Below, one piece after another: positions 18,121 to 25,630 of a stretch of 64,000 nt of DNA; the first letter of the stretch is position 1; each line of letters starts with the position of its first letter. A program made the position numbers and the translations under genes. This stretch comes from Kribbella italica (GTDB lineage: Bacteria; Actinomycetota; Actinomycetes; Propionibacteriales; Kribbellaceae): assembly GCF_014205135.1 (NCBI RefSeq), contig NZ_JACHMY010000001.1, forward strand, positions 1,054,001-1,118,000, given 5' to 3'. The notes beneath the pieces were generated by a model. That model worked only from the letters and a program-made list of their open reading frames with translations, was not told the origin of the DNA and searched no databases.

Positions 18121-18130
18121 ACGTGCGGCC

Positions 18131-18250
18131 GCGGCCACCCCGCGCCAGCCACGTGCCGCCGTGATCACCCCGCGCCAGCCACGTGCCGCCGTGATCACCC
18201 CGCGCCAGCCACCCTGCCGTCGTGGCCACCCCGCGCCAGCCACGGCCGCT
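18131..18250. repeat. 30-bp tandem repeat (about 3-4 copies)
   Basis: The unit CGCGCCAGCC + ACGTGCCGCC + GTGATCACCC is exact at 18141-18170 and 18171-18200, with degenerate copies before and after. It shares GCGCCAGCCACGTG with the 52-bp array just upstream, so the two arrays are related. The palindromes CACGTG and GTGATCAC recur in each unit. Confidence 0.85.
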
Positions 18251-18369
18251 GCGGCCCCCGTGCCGGATCGCTGGCGAGCAGCCAATCCACCCCGAGACGG
18301 CGGCCGATGCCGGATCTCGCGGCGTCCGCAGCAGGCGTCCGCTTGCGGCCCGGCGCAACCAAGGGCGAA

Positions 18370-18600
18370 GCACCCCATCCACCTCGCTTCCGCCGCCCCG
18401 CGCTGGCTACACCCGCGCCTGCGATGGATCCCCCGGCGACGAAGCAGGAACCGGGTCCGCGCTCGTTTAAGGCTCGGCGCGGTCCGCTCCGGTGGCACGC
18501 GCCAAGCGGCCGGCCGCGACCACGGGTGATGCACCCCCAGTCAACTCGCCCCCGCCGCCTCGCGCTGTCTACGCCCGCGCCTGCAGTGGATCCCCGGTCG
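18370..18600. repeat. Imperfect direct repeat, about 160-bp offset
   Basis: The segment starting GCACCCC at 18370 (through CGCGCTGGCTACACCCGCGCC and a BamHI-like TGGATCCCC) recurs from 18531 with scattered changes. The copies are about 65 bases long. No gene was recognised between 17811 and 18974; this whole stretch looks like decayed repeats. Confidence 0.6.
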
Positions 18601-18692
18601 AATCGCCGGCCATGGATCTGCAACACCTGGTGCAGCGCGTGTAGAGCCTTCGTTCGAATGCCCGACCTCCGGTGGGTCACGCTGGGCGGACG

Positions 18693-18782
18693 TGCACCAC
18701 TCACCAACCGGCGATTGCCCGGGTGGGTGACGGGGGATTACGCCGCAGGAGACGCCGCCGGCGGTGGTTAGTGAGTGGTGCA
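18693..18782. repeat. Long inverted repeat (17-bp arms, 56-bp loop)
   Basis: TGCACCACTCACCAACC (18693-18709) and GGTTAGTGAGTGGTGCA (18766-18782) pair with one mismatch. The loop is GC-rich. It could be the folded remnant of a small mobile element or a terminator-like structure; no transposase or target duplication was seen. Confidence 0.5.
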
Positions 18783-18974
18783 GGTTCGGACCGGTACGGG
18801 TACCGATGACCTGCGCGCCTCGGCGGGTGTCGACGGTGGCCGCTTGCTGGCCTTCGCATCCGGCAGCCTGATCTTGTGGCTGGACCGACGCCGCCCGACG
18901 GCGTGGTGCACGGCCAGCCGAGCCCTGGTTGTCAGAGGAACTGGGGGTGGCTGCGCCCTCGGCGCGGGATCTGT

Positions 18975-19454
18975 TCAGCCGAAGTCGGCGGGGACTATGT
19001 GGAGCTTCTCTGCGATTCGGGCCAGCGCTTTCTGGTCGGTGGAGTTGAGCGCGTCGAGGACAGTACGGCGTACAGACCGCAGGTGGGTGGGGGCGGCCTG
19101 CTGTACGAGGTCGAAGCCGGGGGCGGTGAGTTCGGCGAGCGTGTAGCGCCCGTCGGCGGGGTCCGGCGTACGGACGATCCAGCCGCGCTGTTCGCAGCGT
19201 TTGACGACGTTGGACAGGCGGGAGAGCGAACCGCTGGCGAGGAAGGCGAGCTCTCCCATGCGCAGTTTGCGCTGCGGTGCCTCGGAGAGGTGGCTGAGCA
19301 CGAGGTACTCGAACAGCGTGAGGCCGTGTTCCTGCCGCAGCGGCGACTCGAGCTTGCCGGGCAGCAGCAGGACCAGGGAGATCAGCCCCGTCCACGCCGC
19401 CTTCTCCTGCTCGTCAAGCCATCGCAGCTCGTCGTCGTCCTGGTGTTCGCTCAT
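18975..19454 (-). CDS. MarR family transcriptional regulator
   Basis: 159-residue winged-helix protein of the MarR family. The recognition region KLRMGELAFLASGSLSRLSN and the wing (WIVRTPDPADGRYTLAELT, with the typical D-x-R) are clear; helices on both sides form the dimer interface. Start at 19454 chosen for AGGAGAG five bases upstream. It is divergent from a RidA gene, and two palindromic sites in the 145-base gap fit as its operators, so it probably represses both itself and ridA. Inducer unknown. Confidence 0.88.
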   Translation of the reverse strand: MSEHQDDDELRWLDEQEKAAWTGLISLVLLLPGKLESPLRQEHGLTLFEYLVLSHLSEAPQRKLRMGELAFLASGSLSRLSNVVKRCEQRGWIVRTPDPADGRYTLAELTAPGFDLVQQAAPTHLRSVRRTVLDALNSTDQKALARIAEKLHIVPADFG

Positions 19455-19506
19455 CCGCTCTCCTGTGCCGCTCGTCGATCGTCCCGCTCGGGTGAAGTCT
19501 GCCATC

Positions 19507-19522
19507 ACTTTGTGCTTGAAGT
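19507..19522. promoter_or_regulatory. Putative MarR operator, distal half-conserved site
   Basis: ACTTTGTGCTTGAAGT, an imperfect version of the site at 19540-19555. Its centre is 33 bases, about three helical turns, from that site, placing both on the same DNA face. The inner parts TGCTTGAAGT and ACTTCAAGCA also form a perfect inverted repeat with each other. Confidence 0.6.
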
Positions 19523-19539
19523 CATCGCGCGCTACTCTT

Positions 19540-19555
19540 ACTTCAAGCATGAAGT
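19540..19555. promoter_or_regulatory. Putative MarR operator, perfect palindrome
   Basis: ACTTCA-AGCA-TGAAGT, a perfect 6-bp-arm inverted repeat between the divergent marR and ridA genes, 45 bases from the ridA start. Confidence 0.68.
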
Positions 19556-19599
19556 CATGACCGACGGAACGCACCCTACGGACAGGAAGAGGAAACATC

Positions 19600-20025
19600 A
19601 TGAGCACCGTGACTTTCGGCGTCGCTGCGGGCTACGGCGAGAAGCTGAACAAGGCCCTCGGCTACAGCGGAGCCGTCCGTGTCGACGACCGGGTCGAGAT
19701 CTCCGGACAGGCCGGCGTGGACGACGACCTGGTCATCCCCGACGCGCTGGAGGACGAGATCGTCCAGGCCTTCGACAACGTCGAGCGCACGCTCGCGACG
19801 GTCGGCGCGACCTGGAAGGACGTCATCCACGTCAACTCGTACCACAAGGTCGCACCCGGAGAGGACGTCATCGGCCCCGACCACAACACGGTCATGGCCG
19901 AGCAGTTCCGCCGCCGCCTCGGCGGCCGCGCTCCGATCTGGACCGAAACCGGCGTCACCGTCCTCGGCCTTGCCGCCATGCGCATCGAGATCCGCGTCAC
20001 CGCGATCGTCGGCTCGGGGAACTGA
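19600..20025 (+). CDS. RidA (YjgF/YER057c/UK114) family protein
   Basis: 141-residue RidA-superfamily protein. Members deaminate reactive enamine/imine intermediates or serve in specific catabolic pathways. Seen here: the strand ALGYSGAVRVDDRVEISGQ, the NVERTLATVGATWKDVIHVNSY core, and the C-terminal WTETGVTVLGLAAMRIEIRV. The usual Arg of the RidA active site (in the R-x-x-V/E strand) is present in RIEIRV, so catalysis is plausible. Start has AGAGGAAAC just upstream. Controlled by the divergent MarR through two palindromes. A second, frameshifted RidA gene lies at 60019. Confidence 0.87.
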   Translation: MSTVTFGVAAGYGEKLNKALGYSGAVRVDDRVEISGQAGVDDDLVIPDALEDEIVQAFDNVERTLATVGATWKDVIHVNSYHKVAPGEDVIGPDHNTVMAEQFRRRLGGRAPIWTETGVTVLGLAAMRIEIRVTAIVGSGN

Positions 20026-20160
20026 ACCAACGACGGGCCGCAGGCCGCCCGTGGCCGAGAGGGTCGGCGTGGCCGATCCGCCCTCCGGTTCCTCCAGCGA
20101 CCACTCGCTGCTCGTCAGCATCCTCCGGCCCGTCGAACACGTGGTGAACCGCTCGAGCCG

Positions 20161-20390
20161 GCCTACGGCCGGCGCTCGAAGTGCGGCGCGCGGAGGTTGG
20201 CAGCCGGGCCCGCGGCCGGCGCTCGAAGCGCGGCCTGCGGAGGTCCGCAGCCGGGCCTGCGGCTGGCACTCGAAGGGTGGCGTGCGGAGGCTCGGAGCCG
20301 GGCCTGCGGCTGGCGCTCTAGCGCGGCCTGCGGAGGTTCCGAGCATGCCCGCGGCTGGGCGCCTCAAGTGCGGCCTGCGCCGGTGCAGCG
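20161..20390. repeat. 47-bp GC-rich tandem repeat (about 4.7 copies)
   Basis: Units begin with GCTCGAAG or a variant at 20174, 20221, 20268 and 20315, a constant 47-base step, with a fifth degenerate copy near 20361. The core is GCGGCCTGCGGAGGT then GCCGGGCCTGCGGCTGGC. It fills the gap between ridA and the P450 cassette; no gene is recognised in 20026-20561. Confidence 0.88.
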
Positions 20391-20561
20391 TTGAGGACTG
20401 CCGTGGGTGGAGGGCCGGCGGCGCCGGCAGTCGCTCGATGGCTCGAGCGAGCAGAGCGGAGCGACCGGTACGAGGCGGCGCGGAAGGTTGGTCGGTCCCG
20501 GTGCCGCCTCGTGGATGGTGGTCGGCCTGGTCTCCTCGGCCGACTTCGGCCGGTGCTGCTT

Positions 20562-20756
20562 CTAGTCGGCTACCTGGATGGCTCGGGCGGGGCAGAGGGC
20601 TGCTGCTTCGTGGACGTCGGGGGAGAGGGACTCGGGCGGGGTAGAGGTGACCAGGACGACGATGCCGTCGTCGTCTCGTTGGTCGAAGACCTCGGAGGTG
20701 GTGAGGACGCACTGGCCGGAGGCGATGCAGGTGTCCTGGTCGACGGTGACCTTCAT
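20562..20756 (-). CDS. 3Fe-4S ferredoxin, P450 electron donor
   Basis: 64-residue ferredoxin of the type that feeds electrons to actinobacterial P450s. Three cluster Cys are visible: DTCIASGQC (C-x5-C) and the Pro-following Cys in AALCPARAI. The missing fourth Cys indicates a 3Fe-4S cluster. ATG at 20756 with AGGACA upstream; 13 bases after the stop of the neighbouring P450, so co-transcribed. No ferredoxin reductase gene is in the window, so reduction must come from elsewhere. Confidence 0.9.
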   Translation of the reverse strand: MKVTVDQDTCIASGQCVLTTSEVFDQRDDDGIVVLVTSTPPESLSPDVHEAAALCPARAIQVAD

Positions 20757-20769
20757 GGGATGTCCTTTG

Positions 20770-21984
20770 CTACCAGGTGACGGGCAGGGAGTAGACGCCG
20801 TAGATCTGGGCGTCGTGCTTGAAGTCGATCTGGTCCAGGTCGACGGCGCGGCGGAGGGTGGGGATGCGGCGGTAGAGGGTGCTGTAGACAACCTGCAGTT
20901 CCATCCGGGCCAGCGGCTGGCCGAGGCACTGATGGACGCCGAACCCGAAGGCGACGTGGCGGCGGGCGTCGCGTTCGACGTCCAGGGTGTCGGGGTCGGC
21001 GAAGGCCTCGGGGTCGCGGTTGGCGATGTCGTTGGGGAAGATCAGCCCGTCGCCGGCGCGGATCTGCCGGCCGGCGTACTCGAAGTCCTCGGTGGCGACG
21101 CGACGGCGGCCTCGGTGAGTGATGTTGAGGTACCGCAGCAGTTCCTCGACGGCCCGGGCGACGACCTTCGGGTCGTCGGTGTCGCGCAGTACGGCGAACT
21201 GCTCGGGGTGCTCCATCAGTGCGAGGGTGCCGAGGGCAATCATGTTCGCGGTCGTCTCGTGGCCGGCGACCAGCAGCAGGATGCCCGTACCGGCTGCCTC
21301 GCGCCGGGTGAGCTCGCCGGTACGGACGCGGTCCGCGAGCTCGGTCAGTACGTCGTCCGCCGGTTCGGCGAGCTTCCGGCCGATCAGGCCGTCGAGGTAC
21401 TCGATCAGCCGGTCGGCGGCCGCTTTACGTTCTGCCGGTGGCGTCTCCAGGCGGATCAGCATCCGGCTGGTCTCCTGGAAGAAGTCGTGGTCGTCGTACG
21501 GGACGCCCAGCAGCTGGCAGATCACCAGCGACGGCACGGGCAGCGCGATGGCCTCGACCAGGTCGGCGGGTTGCGGTCCGGCGAGCAGTTGGTCGATCAG
21601 ATTGTCGACAATCTGCTGGACGCCGGGCTGCATGGCACGGACGCGCTTGATCATGAACGGCGCGGTCACCATCCGCCGCAGCCGGGCGTGCTCCGGGTCG
21701 TCCATCTGGATGAACGCGAAGCTGTCCCGGTCTCGCGAGACGTTCGGGATGCTGTCCGGGTACCCGGTCCGGGTGCTGTCGGCGCTGACGCGCGGATCGG
21801 CCAGCAGTGCTCGCTGGTCGGCGAACCGGGTCACCAGCCACGGCGTACTGCCGTCCCAGATCTCCACCTTGGCCAGCCGCTCCTCGGCCTGCAGCGACTT
21901 GAGGTCCGGCGGTGGGTCGAACGGGCAACCAGTTGCCTTCGGCATCGGGTAGGCCAGGGGTGCGGTCTGCTCGAGTGTCATCAA
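20770..21984 (-). CDS. Cytochrome P450 (CYP105-like), downstream copy
   Basis: 404-residue soluble class I P450. I-helix AGHETTAN, K-helix ELLR (E-x-x-R), and the heme loop FGFGVHQCLG with the axial Cys near 353. The N-terminus (PMPKATGCPFDPP) is typical of CYP105-like enzymes that hydroxylate diverse hydrophobic compounds. It is roughly three-quarters identical by eye to the adjacent P450, so the pair arose by tandem duplication. It sits between that gene (22-base gap) and the ferredoxin. Substrate unknown. Confidence 0.93.
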   Translation of the reverse strand: MMTLEQTAPLAYPMPKATGCPFDPPPDLKSLQAEERLAKVEIWDGSTPWLVTRFADQRALLADPRVSADSTRTGYPDSIPNVSRDRDSFAFIQMDDPEHARLRRMVTAPFMIKRVRAMQPGVQQIVDNLIDQLLAGPQPADLVEAIALPVPSLVICQLLGVPYDDHDFFQETSRMLIRLETPPAERKAAADRLIEYLDGLIGRKLAEPADDVLTELADRVRTGELTRREAAGTGILLLVAGHETTANMIALGTLALMEHPEQFAVLRDTDDPKVVARAVEELLRYLNITHRGRRRVATEDFEYAGRQIRAGDGLIFPNDIANRDPEAFADPDTLDVERDARRHVAFGFGVHQCLGQPLARMELQVVYSTLYRRIPTLRRAVDLDQIDFKHDAQIYGVYSLPVTW

Positions 21985-22006
21985 TCTCCTCTCGACATCA
22001 CGGAAG

Positions 22007-23245
22007 TCACCAGGTCACGGGAAGCTTGTGCACGCCGTACACGATCGCGTCGTGCTTGAAGTCGACCTGGTCCAGCGGGACGGCGGCGCGAAGCGTCGGG
22101 ATGCGCCGGTAGAGCGTGCTGTAGACAACCCGCAGCTCCATCCGCGCGAGTGGTTGCCCGAGGCATTGGTGGACGCCGAAGCCGAACCCGACGTGCCGCT
22201 TGGCGTCGCGGCGGACGTCCAGGACATCGGGGTTGTCGAAGACCTCGGGATCGCGGTTGGCGATGTCGTTGGGGAAGATCAGGCCGTCGCCGGCCTTGAT
22301 CGTCCGGCCGCCGACCTCGATGTCTGCCAGTGCGACCCGGGTCAGGCCACGGTGGGTGATGTTGAGGTAGCGCAACAGTTCCTCGACGGCGCTGTTGACG
22401 ACGGCCGGGTCGTCGGAGTCGCGCAGGACGGCGAACTGGTAGGGGTGCTCGAGCAGGACAAGGGTGCCGAGGGCAATCATGTTCGCGGTCGTCTCGTGGC
22501 CGGCGACCAGCAGCAGGACGCCGATCCCAGCGGCCTCTTCGCGGGTCAGTTCGCCGGTCGTGACGCGCGCGGCCAGTTCGGTCAGGACGTCGTCGCCGGG
22601 CTCGGTCAACTTTCGGCCGACGAGGTCGTCCAGGTACGACGTCAGGCGCTCGCGCGCGGCCATCCGTTCTTCCAGCGGCGTCTCGATCCGGATCAGCGCC
22701 TTGCTGTTGACCTGGAAGAAGTCGTGGTCGGCGTACGGGACGCCGAGCAGTTGGCAGATCACCAGCGACGGCACCGGCAGGGCGAACTCTTCGACCAGGT
22801 CCGCCGGCTGTGGTCCGGCGAGCAGGTGGTCGATCAGGTTGTCGACAATCTGCTGGACGCCGGGTTCCATGGCGCGGACGCGCTTGATCATGAACGGCGC
22901 GGTCACCATTCGCCGGAGCCGGGAGTGCTCGGGATCGTCCATCGAGATGAAGCCGACTGGGCTGCCGGTCCTGGGGGTGTTCGGCTGCAGGATGGGAAAG
23001 CCGTCTTTGGTTCGGTCGGCGCTGACCCGGTCGTCGGCGAGCAGCGTGCGCTGGTGGGCGAAGTGGGTGACCAGCCATGAGGTGCTGCCGTCCCACAGGG
23101 TCACCTTCGACAGCGGCTCCGTGGCCTGCAGGGTCTTCAGCTCCGGCGGTGGGTCGAACGGGCAACCAGTTGCCTTGGGCATCGGATACTGCGGCGAGCC
23201 GCCGTCGAGCGGTGCTGTGTCGAGATGGCCGGTGTCGAGCTGCAT
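22007..23245 (-). CDS. Cytochrome P450 (CYP105-like), upstream copy
   Basis: 412-residue paralogue of the next gene, with the same N-terminal PMPKATGCPFDPPPELK, AGHETTAN I-helix, ELLR and FGFGVHQCLG (Cys near 362). Differences concentrate in the B-C loop (about residues 75-105) and F-G region (about 175-200), which line the active site in P450s, so the copies may take different substrates. First gene of the P450-P450-ferredoxin operon. Start: ATG with GAAGGGA six bases upstream. Confidence 0.93.
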   Translation of the reverse strand: MQLDTGHLDTAPLDGGSPQYPMPKATGCPFDPPPELKTLQATEPLSKVTLWDGSTSWLVTHFAHQRTLLADDRVSADRTKDGFPILQPNTPRTGSPVGFISMDDPEHSRLRRMVTAPFMIKRVRAMEPGVQQIVDNLIDHLLAGPQPADLVEEFALPVPSLVICQLLGVPYADHDFFQVNSKALIRIETPLEERMAARERLTSYLDDLVGRKLTEPGDDVLTELAARVTTGELTREEAAGIGVLLLVAGHETTANMIALGTLVLLEHPYQFAVLRDSDDPAVVNSAVEELLRYLNITHRGLTRVALADIEVGGRTIKAGDGLIFPNDIANRDPEVFDNPDVLDVRRDAKRHVGFGFGVHQCLGQPLARMELRVVYSTLYRRIPTLRAAVPLDQVDFKHDAIVYGVHKLPVTW

Positions 23246-23578
23246 CGGGTTCCCTTCGGGTGGAGGTTCAGGGGCGGTGGTTCAGGCCGGCAGCGATGCG
23301 GCCGGGGGGAGGGGGGAGGCCGCTGCGGCCGGAGGAAGCAGAAGAGGTCTGGGTGGGGTGGTGCGGGGCTGTAGAGGCGGCTCGGCGCAGGATCCGCCGG
23401 CTGGCCGTTGCGGCCGGAGGAGGCGGGAGGGGACGAGGTGGGGTGGTGCGGGCGGGATGGATTGCGGGGTGTCGAGGGTGGGCTGGGGGCGACGGTGAGG
23501 ACTGGGCCTCGGTTGGAGTCGAGGCAGGGGTGGGGTCCTGGCCGGCGGGCTCAGGGGTCCGTGGTTCTGGGGTGGCCG
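23246..23578. repeat. G-rich spacer with 85-bp imperfect duplication
   Basis: Upstream region of the P450 operon. GCGGCCGGAGGA + GGTGGGGTGGTGCGGG occurs from about 23323 and again from about 23408, an 85-base shift. GGGGGGAGGGGGGAGG near 23305 could form a G-quadruplex. No gene is recognised; the operon promoter must lie here but no clear -10/-35 pair was found. Confidence 0.5.
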
Positions 23579-24229
23579 TCACGGGGTGACCGGGGCTTGC
23601 CAGATGCCGGTGATGGCGTCGACGAGGCCGGTTGCTAGGTCGGGCCAGGTTTGGCGGGGCATGGGGGTGCCGGCGGCGAGGCCGCGTTCGAATTCGGCGC
23701 ACATTTGGACGACTAGGCGGCTGGTCATGTCGCCGCGTTCGAGCCGGGCCGGTAGGGGGAGGTCGGACAGGACGTCGGTCAGGCCGTCGAGGATCTTCAG
23801 GGCGGTGGGGGAGGACAGCGTGATGTCGGCGGCGATCTCGCGCAGGGCCGGGTCGGTGAGGAGTTGGGCCTTGAAGCGGGCGTACCAGGTCGGGTTGCCC
23901 AGTTCGGCCAGGTGGTCGGTGGACGAGTGGACCAGGCAGCCGACCCAGGCGCGGATGTCGGCGCGGTCGTCGATGCCGGCGACCATCTGCTCGCGGAGCT
24001 CGTCGATCCGGGTCGTGTGCCGGTGGATGATCGCGCGGACCAGATCGGTCTTGGTGCCGAAGTGGTAGCCGACGGCGGTGTTGTTGCCCTGACCCGCCGC
24101 CTCGCAGATCTGCCGGCTCGAGACCGCGGCGACGCCGTACTCGGCGAACAGGCGCTCGGCCGTCGTGAGGATCAGCGTGCGGGTCGCCTGCGAACGGCCG
24201 GTGCGGGACTGGAGATCACTGTTGGTCAT
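23579..24229 (-). CDS. TetR family regulator of the P450 cassette
   Basis: 216-residue TetR-type repressor. The helix-turn-helix (about residues 15-62) reads TRTLILTTAERLFAEYGVAA then SSRQICEAAGQGNNTAVGYH, with the usual Y-H-F after it. The C-terminal ligand domain is all-helical. It lies upstream of the P450 genes on the same strand, 333 bases away. A perfect 12-bp-arm palindrome 37 bases before its start is the likely autoregulatory operator. I infer that it senses the P450 substrate or product. Confidence 0.9.
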   Translation of the reverse strand: MTNSDLQSRTGRSQATRTLILTTAERLFAEYGVAAVSSRQICEAAGQGNNTAVGYHFGTKTDLVRAIIHRHTTRIDELREQMVAGIDDRADIRAWVGCLVHSSTDHLAELGNPTWYARFKAQLLTDPALREIAADITLSSPTALKILDGLTDVLSDLPLPARLERGDMTSRLVVQMCAEFERGLAAGTPMPRQTWPDLATGLVDAITGIWQAPVTP

Positions 24230-24265
24230 GGGTCGGTACCTCCGCGTACAGCTTCGTCCGGGAGT

Positions 24266-24295
24266 ACGTTTAAGTCAAGCGCCTGACTTAAACGT
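24266..24295. promoter_or_regulatory. Palindromic TetR operator
   Basis: ACGTTTAAGTCA - AGCGCC - TGACTTAAACGT, 12-bp perfect arms, 37 bases upstream of the TetR start. AT-rich against its surroundings. The only other sequence in the region with this quality of symmetry is the MarR site at 19540, and the two differ, so each regulator has its own site. Confidence 0.75.
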
Positions 24296-24467
24296 GAAGG
24301 TGTGGAAGCGTCCGGAGTACGGCGAACAAGGCCTCCGGAGGCCGCTGAATGAGAGCGGTTGCCGGACCGTGACGCGCGGGAGAGGCGGTCAGGGTTTCGT
24401 GGACCGCACCGGCGGCCTAGACTGGACTCGGCCTATCGAGATCGCGCTCACCATGGAGGGATCGACG

Positions 24468-24875
24468 GTGCCCCTCTCGGAAGAAGAGCAGCGCCAGTTC
24501 GAGCAGCTCGAACGTGCCCTCGCTGCGGAAGACCCGAAGTTCGTCTCCGCCATGCGAGGAACCAATGTGCGCTTGTACTACAAGCGCCGGGCAGTTCTGG
24601 CCGGCGTTGGATTCGTGCTGGGCATCGTGATTTTGATGACCGGCGCGATCATTCCCAACACCATCATCGGCGTCATCGGTTTCGTGGTGATGGTGGCCTG
24701 TCTGTACGTCGCGGCGCTGAGCATGAAGCGGATCAGCAACGCCGGCGACGGTGACGACCTGCCGCCGCCCCCGCCGCCGACCAGCAAGAAGCACCGGACC
24801 AGACACGACTCGTCCGGCAGCTTCATGGAGCGGATGGAAGACCGCTGGCGCCGGCGGCGCGACGAGGACCTCTGA
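24468..24875 (+). CDS. DUF3040 membrane protein
   Basis: 135-residue small membrane protein common next to dcw genes in actinobacteria. It begins VPLSEEEQRQFEQLERAL, the family hallmark, followed by a basic stretch and two membrane helices (about 47-67 and 70-92), and ends in a charged tail with PPPPPP and RWRRRR. The GTG at 24468 was chosen because the family starts there and GGAGGG lies 8 bases upstream. Function unknown. Marks the return to the conserved neighbourhood after the accessory genes. Confidence 0.85.
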   Translation: MPLSEEEQRQFEQLERALAAEDPKFVSAMRGTNVRLYYKRRAVLAGVGFVLGIVILMTGAIIPNTIIGVIGFVVMVACLYVAALSMKRISNAGDGDDLPPPPPPTSKKHRTRHDSSGSFMERMEDRWRRRRDEDL

Positions 24876-25033
24876 ACCCGCGCTGACCGGTTCTGCGACC
24901 ACACCCGCGCCGCGCGCCGGGTGTGGTTCTGGTTTGCCCGCTCGATACATCACTCCCGGTCACTGTGGGTACCGGTGGACCGCACGCGTTCAGGCGGTCG
25001 CCAGGTCGCCACGGTCGTCGTTGGGAGTCGAGC

Positions 25034-25561
25034 ATGAGCATCGGAGTCGGGATCTTCCTGATCGCCGTCGGGGCGATCCTTGCCTTCGGGATCCGGGACA
25101 ACGACGCCGGGGCGGTCAACCTGACCGTCGTCGGGGTGGTGATCATGCTGGCCGGCGCGGCGGGGATCTGGTTGTCGTACAAGATCACCAACGACCGTCG
25201 GCGGGTGCCGACCGATGCGATCGACCCGGCGGTCGAGGAGCAGTACCGCACGGTCGAGGCGAGCCACGAGCACGACGAGCACCACACCCGCATCGAGCAC
25301 CGCCCCGAGGGCGCGCCGAAGTCTGCCAAGTCGGCGAAGCCTGCAAAGTCGGCGAAGGCACGGCCGCAGCCGATCACGCCGCAGCCGGTTGAGTCGGACG
25401 TTGGCGAGCACTTCGATCCGGTCCAGGCGGTCGACAAACCGCGTACGCCGGAGCAGCCGACGCAGGCGCCTGTCGAGGAGCCTCCGACTGGGGACCGCAC
25501 TGTCGAACTGGACCCCACTGCCAGCGGCCTCCCGGAGCAGCCGCGCCGGCGTACCAACTGA
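25034..25561 (+). CDS. DUF6458 family membrane protein
   Basis: 175 residues: two membrane helices (SIGVGIFLIAVGAILAF, and VNLTVVGVVIMLAGAAGIWL) followed by a 110-residue hydrophilic tail with Lys/Ala/Ser repeats (KSAKSAKPAKSAKA) and many Pro/Glu. The short front part matches DUF6458; the tail is unusual in length and probably disordered in the cytoplasm. ATG at 25034 after GGGAG. Followed by a strong terminator. Confidence 0.75.
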   Translation: MSIGVGIFLIAVGAILAFGIRDNDAGAVNLTVVGVVIMLAGAAGIWLSYKITNDRRRVPTDAIDPAVEEQYRTVEASHEHDEHHTRIEHRPEGAPKSAKSAKPAKSAKARPQPITPQPVESDVGEHFDPVQAVDKPRTPEQPTQAPVEEPPTGDRTVELDPTASGLPEQPRRRTN

Positions 25562-25569
25562 CATCTCCA

Positions 25570-25611
25570 CCAACAGAACCCCTGGACCAGATGGTCCGGG
25601 GGTTCTGTTGG
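25570..25611. terminator. Hairpin terminator, DUF6458 side
   Basis: CCAACAGAACCCC-T-GGACC pairs with GGTCC-G-GGGGTTCTGTTGG across a 4-base loop (18 pairs with one mismatch). Sits 8 bases after the DUF6458 stop, between convergent genes. Confidence 0.8.
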
Positions 25612-25630
25612 TCGATGGGGGGAGGCGAGT

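Noticed and set aside
17941..18250. Tandem repeats considered as a CRISPR array
   Set aside because: Units are contiguous without unique spacers, and no cas genes are present.
20161..20390. 47-bp repeats considered as CRISPR or coding repeats
   Set aside because: No spacers; a 47-base step does not preserve a reading frame, so coding repeats are excluded.
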